Below, in pieces: positions 44,201 to 52,509 of a DNA stretch of 64,000 nt; the stretch's first letter is position 1; the number at the start of each line of letters is the position of its first letter. This stretch comes from Bacteroidota bacterium. GTDB lineage: Bacteria > Bacteroidota > Bacteroidia > Cytophagales > Cyclobacteriaceae. Both the position numbers and the translations under genes were made by a program. A model generated the notes under the pieces. It was not told where the DNA came from and ran no database searches. It worked only from the letters and a program-made list of their open reading frames with translations. The stretch spans positions 1 to 64,000 of the forward strand of contig JACOSO010000024.1 in the NCBI GenBank assembly GCA_016178785.1, read 5' to 3'.

Positions 44201-44449
44201 TAACTCAAACCCTGTACTATAAAGACGAGCCGCTTTCTGTTGCAAGAGCGCATCTTGTGCAAACGATGAGAATGAAACAAGCAATAGAGCAAACCAAAGC
44301 ACCCTCACCCCGTCCTTCGGACACCCCTCGCCCCTGGGAGTGGGGGAAGGGAGTGAGGGAATAATAATAGCAGACAATGTTTTCAGTTTTGAACTAAAAC
44401 TTGTGGTGATTGATTTTATTGCTCCTTTCAGTTTAAAAAATAAATCCAT
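41282..44449 (-). CDS. Large tetratricopeptide-repeat protein
   Basis: Exported protein of up to 1055 residues made of about 25 TPR-like helical hairpins (for example AARENFSQYLSLDP, FLDAYAKALKDGAYEKALEYFN-type pairs; clear copies QALEYFEKSLQH and YFLAQLEFEQGNYEEAKNGY). A hydrophobic segment ending SSFAQ (about residues 50-64) is the likely signal peptide. The first 47 residues precede it and include a GEGCPKDGVR stretch encoded by a palindromic repeat; a GTG at 44308 would give a normal signal peptide. Probably a periplasmic or outer-membrane scaffold for the barrel encoded 2 bases downstream. Confidence 0.85.
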   Translation of the reverse strand: MDLFFKLKGAIKSITTSFSSKLKTLSAIIIPSLPSPTPRGEGCPKDGVRVLWFALLLVSFSSFAQDALLQQKAARLYSTGFELMGQNQYAAARENFSQYLSLDPLPSIKKQDAEYYRAICSLNLYHVDAEKQLQDFIDNNPSGAKASVAYADLATFFYNEKNYKKAATYFNKANFDALSSTEQNTARFRWGYSLFSQKILKDALDQFNYIKAQGGQYGPAASYYAGFAEYSLGDYANALTDLKRAEQAEAYAAIVPYLIANVYYKQKDYEALISYAQSVSTKTDLTNADDIALLSAEAYYKKADYKNALAGYDKYLEGKESTASKSVLLRAGYSAFVLNQDSKALPYLKNSFADADSVGFYSSYYLGYIYLRNNQKQMALAAFDIARKFKPDQKLVEESSFQFAKISYDLGKPDQAIAEFEKTLKTFPNSLHTLEIKELLSQAYVNANNFNKAIEYIESLPANRSEAVERAYEKAAMLKGMELFNQENYSQAVQYFEKSLQHSVDKSFVIEASFWNGEAYSIGRKFEQAASNYLRVIGEGEENLSLILKARYGLGYAYFNLQQYDRALFSFKEFVLKSPGRQPNLADGALRLADCYFVSKQYSDALTYYKKGIALNSGDNDYAHFQAGNILGIQRKYGEAKNELNQVIKNYSNSRFIDQARFQLAQLEFEQGNYEEAKNGYTALIASNPSSPFIPVSYVRRAASFYNLKDFNKTAQDYITVIENYPTHPATKEVLLPLQEALNLANRSGEFDKYLALAKKNIPDAKGIETVEFEAAKNLYFDQQYSSAIKNFDTYITSYPQSANLPEAKYYQAESFYRLKDAKALALYYELNTNKTFSMAGKVTGRIAELEFKQAHFDKAVPFFQTLAKEASNKKEQYNAWNGLMDSYYQLGKYDSTEKYAKVILERGSVNAGAQNKALLYLGKAAIGKGDLETAKDEFLSTINAAQDEYGAEAKYRLAEIFYNAKDYKQCNETLFGLNSDFASYTEWVGRSYLLLADSYLGLGDVYQAKATLKSLVDNFPMDEVKNEATTKLKVIDENESKKRPKTDSLSNDKN
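44302..44359. repeat. CCCTCAC...GTGAGGG palindromic element in the TPR gene
   Basis: On the minus strand: CCCTCACTCCC ... GGGTGTCCGAAGGACGGGGTGAGGG (parts). The 25-base right end is identical to the one at 52702-52726, and the outer CCCTCAC/GTGAGGG arms are inverted. It is read as coding sequence in the N-terminus of the TPR protein. Confidence 0.8.
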
Positions 44450-44530
44450 GCAAAAAATTTTCAGCGAAGCATGAACAGCATGAACTCAAAACTACAAAAA
44501 AAATAAAGGCGAACCGAATGCCAAAGCAAA

Positions 44531-45697
44531 TTATCCCTTGTAAACAATCCGATAAATCACATTGGCTTGATCATCGCTTACAAGCACGGATCCATCAGGC
44601 AGAAGCAAAACATCCACCGGGCGACCCCAAATTTTTTGTGACGCATCGTCAAGCCAGCCTGTTACAAATGGAGTATAACTTGTGGCTCTGCTGTTAGCAT
44701 CTACCTTGACAAGACTAAGTTTATATCCACTTTTTTTCGAGCGATTCCAGGAGCCGTGTTCCGCAAGAATGATCTGGTTCTGATACTCAGAAGGAAACAT
44801 TTTTCCTGTATAAAACTTCAGTCCAAGCGGAGCCACATGCGCACCCAAGTTCTGCACCGGCTTTACAAAATCACTGCATGGTCTTTTGTTACCAAACTCA
44901 TCATCTTTAATAGTACCACCGTGGCAATACGGATATCCAAAATGCAAACCCGCTTTAGGGGCCGTATTCAGTTCACATGGAGGAATGTCATCGCCCATCA
45001 TGTCGCGGCCATTGTCGGTGAACCAAATTTGTTTGGTTGCAGGGTGCCAGGTAAAACCCACGGTGTTGCGCACTCCATTTGCAAAAACTTCGAGTCCGGT
45101 ACCATCAGGATTCATTCGAGTGATGCTGGCGTATACCGGATCTTTCGATTCGCAAATGTTGCAGGGCGCACCTACGGGCACATACAATTTCCCATCCGGG
45201 CCAAAAGCAATGTACTTCCATCCATGATGAGCCTCGGTAGGATATTTGTCATAAATGATTTGCGACTTACCAGGGTTATCTAATTTACTTTCAATGTTTG
45301 AGAATTTGTGAATGCGATTGACTTCAGCAACATACAAGTCTCCATTTTTAAAGGCAACTCCATTGGGCATATTCAATCCACTTGCGATAGTCCATTTCTT
45401 ATCTGCTTTGCCATCACCATCCACATCTTTCACGGCATAGACTTTGTCTTCATTTCTATTGCCAACAAAAATTGTCCCGTTCGTGCCGATCGCCAGCGAT
45501 CGCGCATTATCCACTTCAGCAAAAATGCTGATTGAAAATCCTTTTGGAAGTTTGATCTTATCCAGAGGCAAACTTGCACTCGCTCCTGCAATAGCGGGAG
45601 AGGAATTATCAATCGGCTCAAATGTTTTTTTAACTGATTGAGTGCAAACAGACGCGAGTAAAACGATAGCCAACAAACGAGGTAGTCTTTTGATCAT
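44531..45697 (-). CDS. PQQ-dependent sugar dehydrogenase-like propeller
   Basis: Exported protein of about 388 residues of the soluble glucose/sorbosone dehydrogenase (GSDH) type, a six-bladed propeller. Start placed at the ATG at 45697; the in-frame TTG at 45742 adds only a poor leader. A hydrophobic N-terminus with a Cys (LLASVCTQS) is signal-like but not a clean lipobox. Key blades: GTIFVGNRNEDKVYAV, HHGWKYIAFGPDGKLYVPVG, GNRKRPC-like loop, and GRPVDVLLLPDGSVLVSDD near the end. PQQ and calcium use is known for the family; here it is inference. Confidence 0.85.
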   Translation of the reverse strand: MIKRLPRLLAIVLLASVCTQSVKKTFEPIDNSSPAIAGASASLPLDKIKLPKGFSISIFAEVDNARSLAIGTNGTIFVGNRNEDKVYAVKDVDGDGKADKKWTIASGLNMPNGVAFKNGDLYVAEVNRIHKFSNIESKLDNPGKSQIIYDKYPTEAHHGWKYIAFGPDGKLYVPVGAPCNICESKDPVYASITRMNPDGTGLEVFANGVRNTVGFTWHPATKQIWFTDNGRDMMGDDIPPCELNTAPKAGLHFGYPYCHGGTIKDDEFGNKRPCSDFVKPVQNLGAHVAPLGLKFYTGKMFPSEYQNQIILAEHGSWNRSKKSGYKLSLVKVDANSRATSYTPFVTGWLDDASQKIWGRPVDVLLLPDGSVLVSDDQANVIYRIVYKG

Positions 45698-45848
45698 GGT
45701 TTTGATTTTTATAAACCTACATAAATGTAAAATCCGCAGCAAGGTTTCAGTATAAACCAGATTTTAAAATTGATGAATGGCAAAATCCGAGGACTGAATT
45801 AAGATTTTTTCAAAATCTAAAATCATAACTCACCAATCACCAATCAAA

Positions 45849-46385
45849 TTATATCTCAACTTTCTCAATGGCTCTTACCGGAATATCGTAACCACCCTTC
45901 AGCTCAACAAATTGTCCTGCCAATTCAATGAAATTGGAAGTAACTTCAACACGCTTCCCGTCAGCCAGTCTCACAATCAAAGTAATGTCATCATGATCTT
46001 GATAGGTCTCATTGGTGGCCGATCGCAGTCCATGTTCTCGCACTTCACGATCTGTTTCATTGGTTAACACATCTTCACGCGAAAAATGTTGTTTTGAAAT
46101 TTCAGCAGGCGTCATTTGAATCGGCTTTTCAAATTTGGTTTTCCAAATTTTCAACTGATCGTTAAACCAATCCCACGCGGCATCAGTCCAATGATAATTC
46201 TTGTGAATGTGTTCCAAGGTTTCGTGTTCAACTGCGGAATAAATGTTTCCATCCACCACGAGGGTGAGTATTTTTTCTGCATCTTGTTTTGATATTCGGC
46301 CATCTCCAGCACCCCTCACGGAATCCTCAGCAATTTTTAGAAGTCGTGCATCTAATTGTTTGCCTTCAACCAGCTTATATTCCAT
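45849..46385 (-). CDS. Protein of unknown function with one EF-hand-like loop
   Basis: A 178-residue soluble protein I do not recognise. One stretch (GAGDGRISKQDAEKI, about 25-39) resembles an EF-hand calcium loop with its following helix, but there is only one and the first position is not Asp. The middle is Trp- and His-rich (HIHKNYHWTDAAWDWFND), and the end is beta-rich. No signal peptide. It is divergent from the ABC-F gene. Confidence 0.55.
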   Translation of the reverse strand: MEYKLVEGKQLDARLLKIAEDSVRGAGDGRISKQDAEKILTLVVDGNIYSAVEHETLEHIHKNYHWTDAAWDWFNDQLKIWKTKFEKPIQMTPAEISKQHFSREDVLTNETDREVREHGLRSATNETYQDHDDITLIVRLADGKRVEVTSNFIELAGQFVELKGGYDIPVRAIEKVEI

Positions 46386-46506
46386 ACACTTTACGGAAAT
46401 TAATTAACCGTCCTCCTTATGCTAACTTACAAAAAACGGTGCAGGGTTAATAACAAAAAAGCTGAAATGAATCAGAGATTTGGGTGAGAATTATCGTCTC
46501 GTCTTA

Positions 46507-46543
46507 TTTTCAAATTATCAAATCACTCCCATTTTCAAATTAA
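46507..46543. repeat. Family A spacer repeat
   Basis: TTTTCAAATTATCAAATCAC then CATTTTCAAATTAA closely matches the copy before yidC at 15196-15240. It lies just upstream of the ABC-F promoter box. Confidence 0.6.
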
Positions 46544-46547
46544 CAGC

Positions 46548-46555
46548 TACCTTTG
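46548..46555 (+). promoter_or_regulatory. Putative -7 promoter box of the ABC-F gene
   Basis: TACCTTTG matches TAnnTTTG exactly, 15 bases before the ATG at 46571, and is followed by GCGGGATTTTT as at pyrG. Confidence 0.55.
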
Positions 46556-46570
46556 CGGGATTTTTAAAAT

Positions 46571-48484
46571 ATGATTTCCGTTTCAAACATCTCTTATTTC
46601 ATTGGCGGGCGTGCTTTGTACGAAAATGCGTCTATGTTTATCCGCCCAAACGACAAAATTGGCTTGATTGGCCTTAACGGTCGCGGTAAATCAACTTTGC
46701 TTAAAATTATCAATGGTGAATTGACCGTAAATGCCGGCTCGATCAGCAAATCGAAGGACTGCACGGTAGGCTTTCTTAATCAGGATCTACTCTCCTACCA
46801 AACTGATGATGCGATTCTCACGGTTGCGATGGGAGCCTTCAAAGAAGCCGTGGAAACCCAACGGCAGATTGAAAAAATCCTGCACAAACTTGAGACCGAA
46901 TACAGCGATGACTTAGTCGATAAGCTCACGCACCTGCAAGAAAAGTTTGAGCATCTTGATGGCTACACGATGCAAGCGAAAGCAGAGGAAATTTTGGAAG
47001 GGATTGGGTTCTCAACGCAAGATCTGCACCGGCCCCTGCGAGAGTTCTCTGGCGGTTGGCGCATGCGCGTGATGCTTGCCAAACTGCTTTTGGAAAAACC
47101 ATCTTGCCTGATGCTGGATGAACCCACCAACCACTTGGATCTTCCATCAATTGAATGGGTTGAGGGTTATTTGAGAAATTACCAGGGTGCGGTGGTCATC
47201 GTTTCACACGACCGTACTTTTTTGGATAATGTCATTACTAAAACAGTAGATGTTACCAATCAACAGTTGGTGACATACGAAGGGAATTATTCGTACTACT
47301 TACAGGAAAAAGAAATGCGCGAGGAGATTCAGCAGGGTGCTTATGAAAACCAACAGGCAAAGATTCGTCAGACCGAGCGGTTCATAGAGCGTTTTCGCGC
47401 AAAGGCCACCAAATCTAAGCAAGTACAATCGCGCGTGAAGGCACTTGACCGGATGGACAAGATTGAAGAAGTAGTGAGTGATGTGGCTGAAATCAATTTC
47501 AGATTTACCTTCAAGCAACCTTCTGGCCGTCATGTGGTCACATTGAAAGACATTTCAAAATCATACGGTCAACTCGATATCTTGAAACATTCGAGTGCAA
47601 TAATCGAACGTGGAGATAAAATCGCTTTGATTGGTGCAAACGGAAAAGGAAAGTCAACGTTGCTCCGCATTCTCGCAAATACCGAACCTGTTGAAGGCGA
47701 GCGCACCATTGGCTATAACGTGATTTACGGATTTTATGCACAGCATCAGTTGGAATCGTTGATCGTAGACAATGAGATATTGGATGAGTTGAAGCAAGCA
47801 GGCAGCGGCAAGACAGAACAAGAGCTTCGCAATGTACTCGGGTGTTTCTTGTTTTCGGATGAGGACGTATTCAAAAAAATCAAAGTGCTTTCTGGCGGAG
47901 AGAAATCGCGGGTGGCATTAGCGAAGACCTTGATCTCGGAAGCCAACTTCTTACTGCTTGATGAACCGACCAACCACCTGGATTTTATTTCTGAAAATAT
48001 TTTGATTCAGGCGTTACAACAATACCAGGGCAGCTTCATCACCGTAAGCCACAACCGACATTTTGTAAGTCAGATTGCGAATAAGATTTGGTACATCGAA
48101 AATCACCAGATCAAAGAATATCCGGGCACATATGAAGAGTACGAATACTGGCACAAGAAAAACGAAGCCGGCAAAGCGCCTGTAGTTCATGTAGCGAAAA
48201 AAGAAACACCCAAGAAAGAACAAAAGGCTGCTGCCGTTCCTTCAGACCAAAACAAACTCAACGCGCTTCATAAAGAAATAAAGCAAGTTGAAGCAACGAT
48301 TCAAAAATTAGTAACCGAAAAAGAAAAGATCGAAGCTGAACTTGCCAAACCTGAAGTGTATGGCAACACTGATAAATTAAACGAGCAGCAGCAAAAGTTT
48401 GAAAAAGTAGATTCTCAATTAGAGGAGGAAAATAAAAAGTGGGAATCGATCGCACTGGAGATTGAGGAAGTGGAGGGGAAGTGA
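46571..48484 (+). CDS. ABC-F type ribosome-associated ATPase
   Basis: Soluble 637-residue protein with two ATP-binding cassettes and no membrane segment. First cassette: Walker A GLNGRGKST (34-42), signature FSGGWRMR, Walker B LMLDEPTNHLD. Second: GANGKGKST, LSGGEKSRVAL and LLLDEPTNHLD. The linker between them (about 240-310) is helical, and a C-terminal coiled coil of about 70 residues resembles Uup. Such proteins act at the ribosomal E site in translation control or antibiotic protection. The exact subgroup (Uup or EttA-like) is not decided. Confidence 0.93.
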   Translation: MISVSNISYFIGGRALYENASMFIRPNDKIGLIGLNGRGKSTLLKIINGELTVNAGSISKSKDCTVGFLNQDLLSYQTDDAILTVAMGAFKEAVETQRQIEKILHKLETEYSDDLVDKLTHLQEKFEHLDGYTMQAKAEEILEGIGFSTQDLHRPLREFSGGWRMRVMLAKLLLEKPSCLMLDEPTNHLDLPSIEWVEGYLRNYQGAVVIVSHDRTFLDNVITKTVDVTNQQLVTYEGNYSYYLQEKEMREEIQQGAYENQQAKIRQTERFIERFRAKATKSKQVQSRVKALDRMDKIEEVVSDVAEINFRFTFKQPSGRHVVTLKDISKSYGQLDILKHSSAIIERGDKIALIGANGKGKSTLLRILANTEPVEGERTIGYNVIYGFYAQHQLESLIVDNEILDELKQAGSGKTEQELRNVLGCFLFSDEDVFKKIKVLSGGEKSRVALAKTLISEANFLLLDEPTNHLDFISENILIQALQQYQGSFITVSHNRHFVSQIANKIWYIENHQIKEYPGTYEEYEYWHKKNEAGKAPVVHVAKKETPKKEQKAAAVPSDQNKLNALHKEIKQVEATIQKLVTEKEKIEAELAKPEVYGNTDKLNEQQQKFEKVDSQLEEENKKWESIALEIEEVEGK

Positions 48485-49165
48485 TTATTTCCAACCCACA
48501 GTCATCGCCACCTGTATCCGGTTAAAGTCGTGAATGATCTCCGAAGTTTGCATCGGTGCAAAATTACATTCAGGGCAGTAGGTATAAACATTCGTTCTAT
48601 AAGATATCCTCTGAAACTTATAGCCCAGGGTAAGTGCCATTTTTAAATTGTAATATTTAATACGATAACCAATACTCGGGTTGATCATCTTGCCGCCCGA
48701 GACATCCGTGAATGGATCGGTCGTGTAATAAGAATACGAACCATTTCTTATGAACCACGGATGCGCCCACCCATAAGCCATTTGCAAATAAAGGGCATTT
48801 CTATTTTTGTTGCCGATCAGGTCCCAACTCGAGACAGCATAGATTGGGATCGTTTGCCAATTGATGTAAGAATCAAAACCAACCGCTAGCCCGGCACGAA
48901 ATTTTTTACCAATAGCAACTCCATGCGTTGTGGCGAAACTAAACGTAACATCCTTTCCCTTGCTGCAATCATTGCAGCCGATGAGTGAGCCCGCCTGAAT
49001 ATTGAAAAAATACGCTGTGGTTTTAGAGCCCTTTTCATCGGCCAATCTTATTTTCTTTTCCTTTGGTTTTTCAATAGGCGTGTAAAAGACTGAGTCGGCA
49101 TCGTAATTTTGAGCAAAGCAAAATGTTCCTACCAACAAACAAAAAAATAGAAAAGAGTTTTTCAT
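48485..49165 (-). CDS. Exported outer-membrane barrel-like protein
   Basis: A 226-residue protein with a signal peptide ending FCFAQ. The rest is strand-rich with many aromatic turns (FFNIQAGSLIG, HGVAIGKKFRAGLAVGFDSY, YRIKYYNLKMALTLGYKF) and a C-terminal IQVAMTVGWK, fitting a small outer-membrane barrel. Two CxxC-like pairs (CNDC, CPEC) are unusual for such proteins and could bind metal or form disulfides. Its ATG overlaps the stop of the lipoprotein gene (ATGA). Confidence 0.7.
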   Translation of the reverse strand: MKNSFLFFCLLVGTFCFAQNYDADSVFYTPIEKPKEKKIRLADEKGSKTTAYFFNIQAGSLIGCNDCSKGKDVTFSFATTHGVAIGKKFRAGLAVGFDSYINWQTIPIYAVSSWDLIGNKNRNALYLQMAYGWAHPWFIRNGSYSYYTTDPFTDVSGGKMINPSIGYRIKYYNLKMALTLGYKFQRISYRTNVYTYCPECNFAPMQTSEIIHDFNRIQVAMTVGWK

Positions 49166-50475
49166 GGCGTCTTCACAATTTCAATTTTGCTTAGCAACCT
49201 CATTTCTTTCAGGTTTGAATAATCGTATTGGTATAATCCATCGGCTCCAATCACCATCGCCACATTTTGATAAGGAATCACATCGATTGCATTAATGCCT
49301 GGGTAGTGCCCCAGCAAATGGGATGAAATGGAATTAGGATCGGCTGCATCATAAATTTTCAATCCATCGCTTCCATCACAGATAAAAAGTAAGTTCGCGT
49401 CAAGAGCCAAACCGTGCGGATTTGTCATTGCGTATTTGGTGAGCATCGTTGGGTTTTTCAAGTCTTTAATATCAATCACTTGAAGTTCATTCGTATTTAC
49501 GTGGCAGATATCTCCATTGTAAAGCGTGACGTATGCGTAGTCACCTTGTACCACTACCGGATCACAACTATAGATATGTTCATAAGTACTCAACAAGTCC
49601 GGCTGATCGGGAATTGAAATATTGTAAATCGACATGCCTGCACGCGAGCCTACAAAAAGATTTTGACCTGAAGGAAAAAGCGTTTCAGGCCAATTCAGCA
49701 GCGGGCGGTCCACTTTGCGCTGCGGATCGGTCGGATTCTTAATATCGACAACAGCTAACACTGATCCATCAATGGCATATAAATAATTATTCGTGATGGT
49801 GAACCTGGCCATCGAACCACCAATGCCTGTAGTAGAAGTTGATTTAAGCTGAGCGCCAACTGGTGCAGAATTATTGAGCATGGCTACTCCCACATCATAA
49901 TAAATTCCACCCCAAGACTGAAGAGCACTTTGACTACAATCATTCTCAGCAATCGTAACTGTCGATGTTTTTTTCCATTCGGTGGCAATTCCTTTCACCG
50001 GGTCAGAATAAAAACCCATGGCACCGTAGTTTTTAAAAAATCCCTCGAGGCGATTTACAGTTTTGATATTTGCGATGTCAGAAATATCAAACAATACCAA
50101 ATCCATGAAACTGTCTGTGTATAAGGTGTTCCCTAAAATTGCCAAATCATAGTTGCCTGGAATATTCAGGAAGCTCAATGCTTTGGGAGAAGCAGGATTT
50201 GAATTATCAAAAATATGAATGCCTTTACCAGTCTCGTTGACAAAAAGATTTTGATCCTTTAGATAAATTTTGCCCGGTGAAGACAAGGGTTGCGCAATTT
50301 TCAAACCTGTGGCAGCTTTAATTTCGGCTGTGGTAGAATAGACCGGTTCATAATAGGTGTAATTTCTTTTCACCTGGCATTTGTCTGAACATTGTTGCAA
50401 AAAGAGGCACACAAGTATTGCCAATGAGCCTAAGCTGGAAAGGAAAAGTTTTTCAGAAAAAGGAAACGATTTCAT
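49162..50475 (-). CDS. LVIVD-repeat lipoprotein
   Basis: Predicted surface or periplasmic lipoprotein of 437 residues: signal ends with a lipobox-like LQQC (Cys about 29). The remainder is made of beta-propeller-type LVIVD repeats (GKGIHIFDNSNPASPKALSF, SVLAVVDIKNPTDPQRK, GLKIYDAADPNSISSHLL). It is coupled by ATGA to a small barrel gene, suggesting they work together. Ligand unknown. Confidence 0.85.
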   Translation of the reverse strand: MKSFPFSEKLFLSSLGSLAILVCLFLQQCSDKCQVKRNYTYYEPVYSTTAEIKAATGLKIAQPLSSPGKIYLKDQNLFVNETGKGIHIFDNSNPASPKALSFLNIPGNYDLAILGNTLYTDSFMDLVLFDISDIANIKTVNRLEGFFKNYGAMGFYSDPVKGIATEWKKTSTVTIAENDCSQSALQSWGGIYYDVGVAMLNNSAPVGAQLKSTSTTGIGGSMARFTITNNYLYAIDGSVLAVVDIKNPTDPQRKVDRPLLNWPETLFPSGQNLFVGSRAGMSIYNISIPDQPDLLSTYEHIYSCDPVVVQGDYAYVTLYNGDICHVNTNELQVIDIKDLKNPTMLTKYAMTNPHGLALDANLLFICDGSDGLKIYDAADPNSISSHLLGHYPGINAIDVIPYQNVAMVIGADGLYQYDYSNLKEMRLLSKIEIVKTP

Positions 50476-50555
50476 ATGCGGTTAGTTTGTTTACCAAATA
50501 GACCCGTGATTATTTTAAAAGGTTGGAAAGATTTTCTTCTTGCAAACACAGCTAC

Positions 50556-51893
50556 CTACTTAAAAATATATCGAAAGCGGAAGCCTACGTCCCAAACGAA
50601 AGGGTTCCCTGTGGTTTGTGACCTTAAAGCAGGGTTGAACGAATATCTAAAGCCAGGCACTAAAGAAACCCGATAACTCTTTGCGAGCTTATAGCTCACT
50701 TCGCTGCTCATCATTCCCGCAAAGTTTACAGATCTATAAGGCGAATCTGATCCTGCTCCTTGCGAATAACTTTGCCGCTGACCACTTGGATCTGCAAGTG
50801 TATTTCTCACAAAAAAATCGGCCGCCATACCAGGATTAATTTGCCATCCAATTTTTTTATCGATCAGCAAATAACCCGCTTGCACAGGCAGTGAAAAAAA
50901 CTCGTTCGTGCTCGTAATGTTATAGGGAGAGCTGGAACTTGTATTCAAAGAGGCAGACGGAGTCTTTGCAATATTGGCCAGGTCATAAAGAGAGGTGGCG
51001 GAAACATTGGATGTGTAGCCTGCCGACTGGTTCATATACTGTACACCCGATTGCAAAACCCAACGCCTGGCTATGCGCACTCCACCAAGCATTCCAACCG
51101 TATATGAATTTCCCGTTGGAGCTGACGAGGACGAACTCGATTGGGCATTGGTCATTGAATAAGGTGAGCCACCATTATGATCGGAATAAGCCCCGGCCGC
51201 TGCAACAACAGAGGCCCACAATTTCTCATGATTGAAATTCTCTTTTTTGCTTTTATCCATAAAGGCGGAAGGAATAAATGGCAACCTGCGCCTGATTTCT
51301 ACGAAAGTTGGTTCACCATGAATAGCGCCTATCGGCAAAAGCATTAGGTCAGGTACTCTTAAGTTTGCGGCATACCATTGGCCACTGCTCTTATTTTGCT
51401 TTTCTCCCATCGAAGAATTAGTTAGAGTTCGTTCTTCATTCGAAATGATTAACTCTTTATTCCCTAAAGAATTGCCATCTGATTCCCTTGACCTTTGCAA
51501 ATTACCATCAGTTCTGTGAATGCGCTCTTCATTTTTTGCGTTCCCTTTATTTTCGATTGAGCTTTTACTGTTATTTGTTGCGCCAACTTTTTCTTTGAGG
51601 TTTGTGCTGATTCGACTTTGATCATTTGAATCGTTGGCAGCTTTTAGTTGCGCGACTTGCTTGTCGCTCTGCTTCCAATGGTAAACTCCAAAAGATCCTG
51701 CCAGCAAGGCAAACATAAGGCAGGCAGCTGCAAGCCGCTGATAAAATATCATTCTCTTCTTTATCTCGCTTCCTTCAGCCAGCGTCAATTCACGGTCAAG
51801 ATTTGACCACACGGACGAAGCAGGGGGAACTTCCGCTCCCTCAAAAGCTCCCTTCCATTGTTCATCAAATTCTGACCTCTCCAAGTTTTTCAT
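50556..51893 (-). CDS. Membrane-spanning protein with anti-sigma-like N-terminus and barrel domain
   Basis: A 445-residue protein with an unusual plan. The first ~50 residues are cytoplasmic and resemble the anti-sigma segment seen next to Bacteroidota ECF factors (FDEQWKGAFEGAEVPPASSVW). One membrane helix follows (LAAACLMFALLAGSFGVYHW, about 51-70), then a disordered Ser/Asn/Lys-rich stretch, then a barrel-like region (GMLGGVRIARRWVLQSGVQYM ... VGFRFRYIFK). It overlaps the sigma factor gene by 29 bases, so the pair should be one regulatory unit. Confidence 0.78.
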   Translation of the reverse strand: MKNLERSEFDEQWKGAFEGAEVPPASSVWSNLDRELTLAEGSEIKKRMIFYQRLAAACLMFALLAGSFGVYHWKQSDKQVAQLKAANDSNDQSRISTNLKEKVGATNNSKSSIENKGNAKNEERIHRTDGNLQRSRESDGNSLGNKELIISNEERTLTNSSMGEKQNKSSGQWYAANLRVPDLMLLPIGAIHGEPTFVEIRRRLPFIPSAFMDKSKKENFNHEKLWASVVAAAGAYSDHNGGSPYSMTNAQSSSSSSAPTGNSYTVGMLGGVRIARRWVLQSGVQYMNQSAGYTSNVSATSLYDLANIAKTPSASLNTSSSSPYNITSTNEFFSLPVQAGYLLIDKKIGWQINPGMAADFFVRNTLADPSGQRQSYSQGAGSDSPYRSVNFAGMMSSEVSYKLAKSYRVSLVPGFRYSFNPALRSQTTGNPFVWDVGFRFRYIFK

Positions 51894-52449
51894 AATTCTT
51901 TCTTACGTTTTCCAGTTTTGCTCTAAGCAAACTCTTCGCTCGATTGTACTGCGATTTCGATGTGCCCTCACTCACACCAAGCATCTCTCCTATTTCTTTG
52001 TGGCCGTATCCTTCTATAGCAAATAAGTTAAACACCACGCGGCAACCATCGGGCAGTGACTGCACCAACGCGATCAATTCCGATAGATGAAAATCGGCTA
52101 AACTCACTTTTTCATCTTCCTGAAGTCCCGCTTCCTCAACGTCCACCATTGGCAGCATGTAAAGTTTTTGCCGCTGATGGTTTAGAGCTGTATTGATCAT
52201 GATGCGCGTCATCCACGTGCTAAGACTTGATTCAGATCGAAACGACTTGATGCTGTGAAAGATTTTTACAAAGCCTTCTTGTAAAATATCTTCTGCTTCG
52301 GGCGTACTTTTAGCATATCGCAGACACACGGCCATCAGCTTGCGGCAATAGCAGTCGTACAGCAACTGTTGTGCAGTTCGTTCGCCTTTGGCGCATCGAT
52401 TTATCAGCTCGGTTTCGCTCAGCATGCCCGCGATCTTATCTATTGACAC
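51865..52449 (-). CDS. ECF-type RNA polymerase sigma factor
   Basis: A 194-residue sigma factor with region 2 (QLLYDCYCRKLMAVCLRYAKSTPEAEDILQEGFVKIF, core EAEDILQEGFVKIF) and region 4 (LPDGCRVVFNLFAIEGYGHKEIGEMLGVSEGTSKSQYNRAK, core EIGEMLGVSEGTSKSQ). M9 at 52425 is an alternative start. It overlaps by 29 bases with the gene for a membrane protein that probably restrains it. Target genes are not visible. Confidence 0.93.
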   Translation of the reverse strand: MSIDKIAGMLSETELINRCAKGERTAQQLLYDCYCRKLMAVCLRYAKSTPEAEDILQEGFVKIFHSIKSFRSESSLSTWMTRIMINTALNHQRQKLYMLPMVDVEEAGLQEDEKVSLADFHLSELIALVQSLPDGCRVVFNLFAIEGYGHKEIGEMLGVSEGTSKSQYNRAKSLLRAKLENVRKNYEKLGEVRI

Positions 52450-52496
52450 AGTTCAAAAACAAAAGGTTGGAACATCTATTGCTTAAGAATATATTT

Positions 52497-52504
52497 TAGC
52501 TTTG
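52497..52504 (+). promoter_or_regulatory. Putative -7 promoter box of the plug-protein gene
   Basis: TAGCTTTG matches TAnnTTTG and ends 5 bases before the ATG at 52510, so that ATG would be leaderless, as at apaG. Confidence 0.45.
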
Positions 52505-52509
52505 AACGC

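Noticed and set aside
44756-45283. Plus-strand ORF of 175 codons inside the sugar-dehydrogenase-like gene
   Set aside because: Antisense to a well-supported propeller protein; no independent evidence.
45570-45660. Lipobox for the sugar-dehydrogenase-like protein
   Set aside because: The residue before the Cys is Val (ASVC), which does not fit the Gly/Ala/Ser rule, so I did not call it a lipoprotein.
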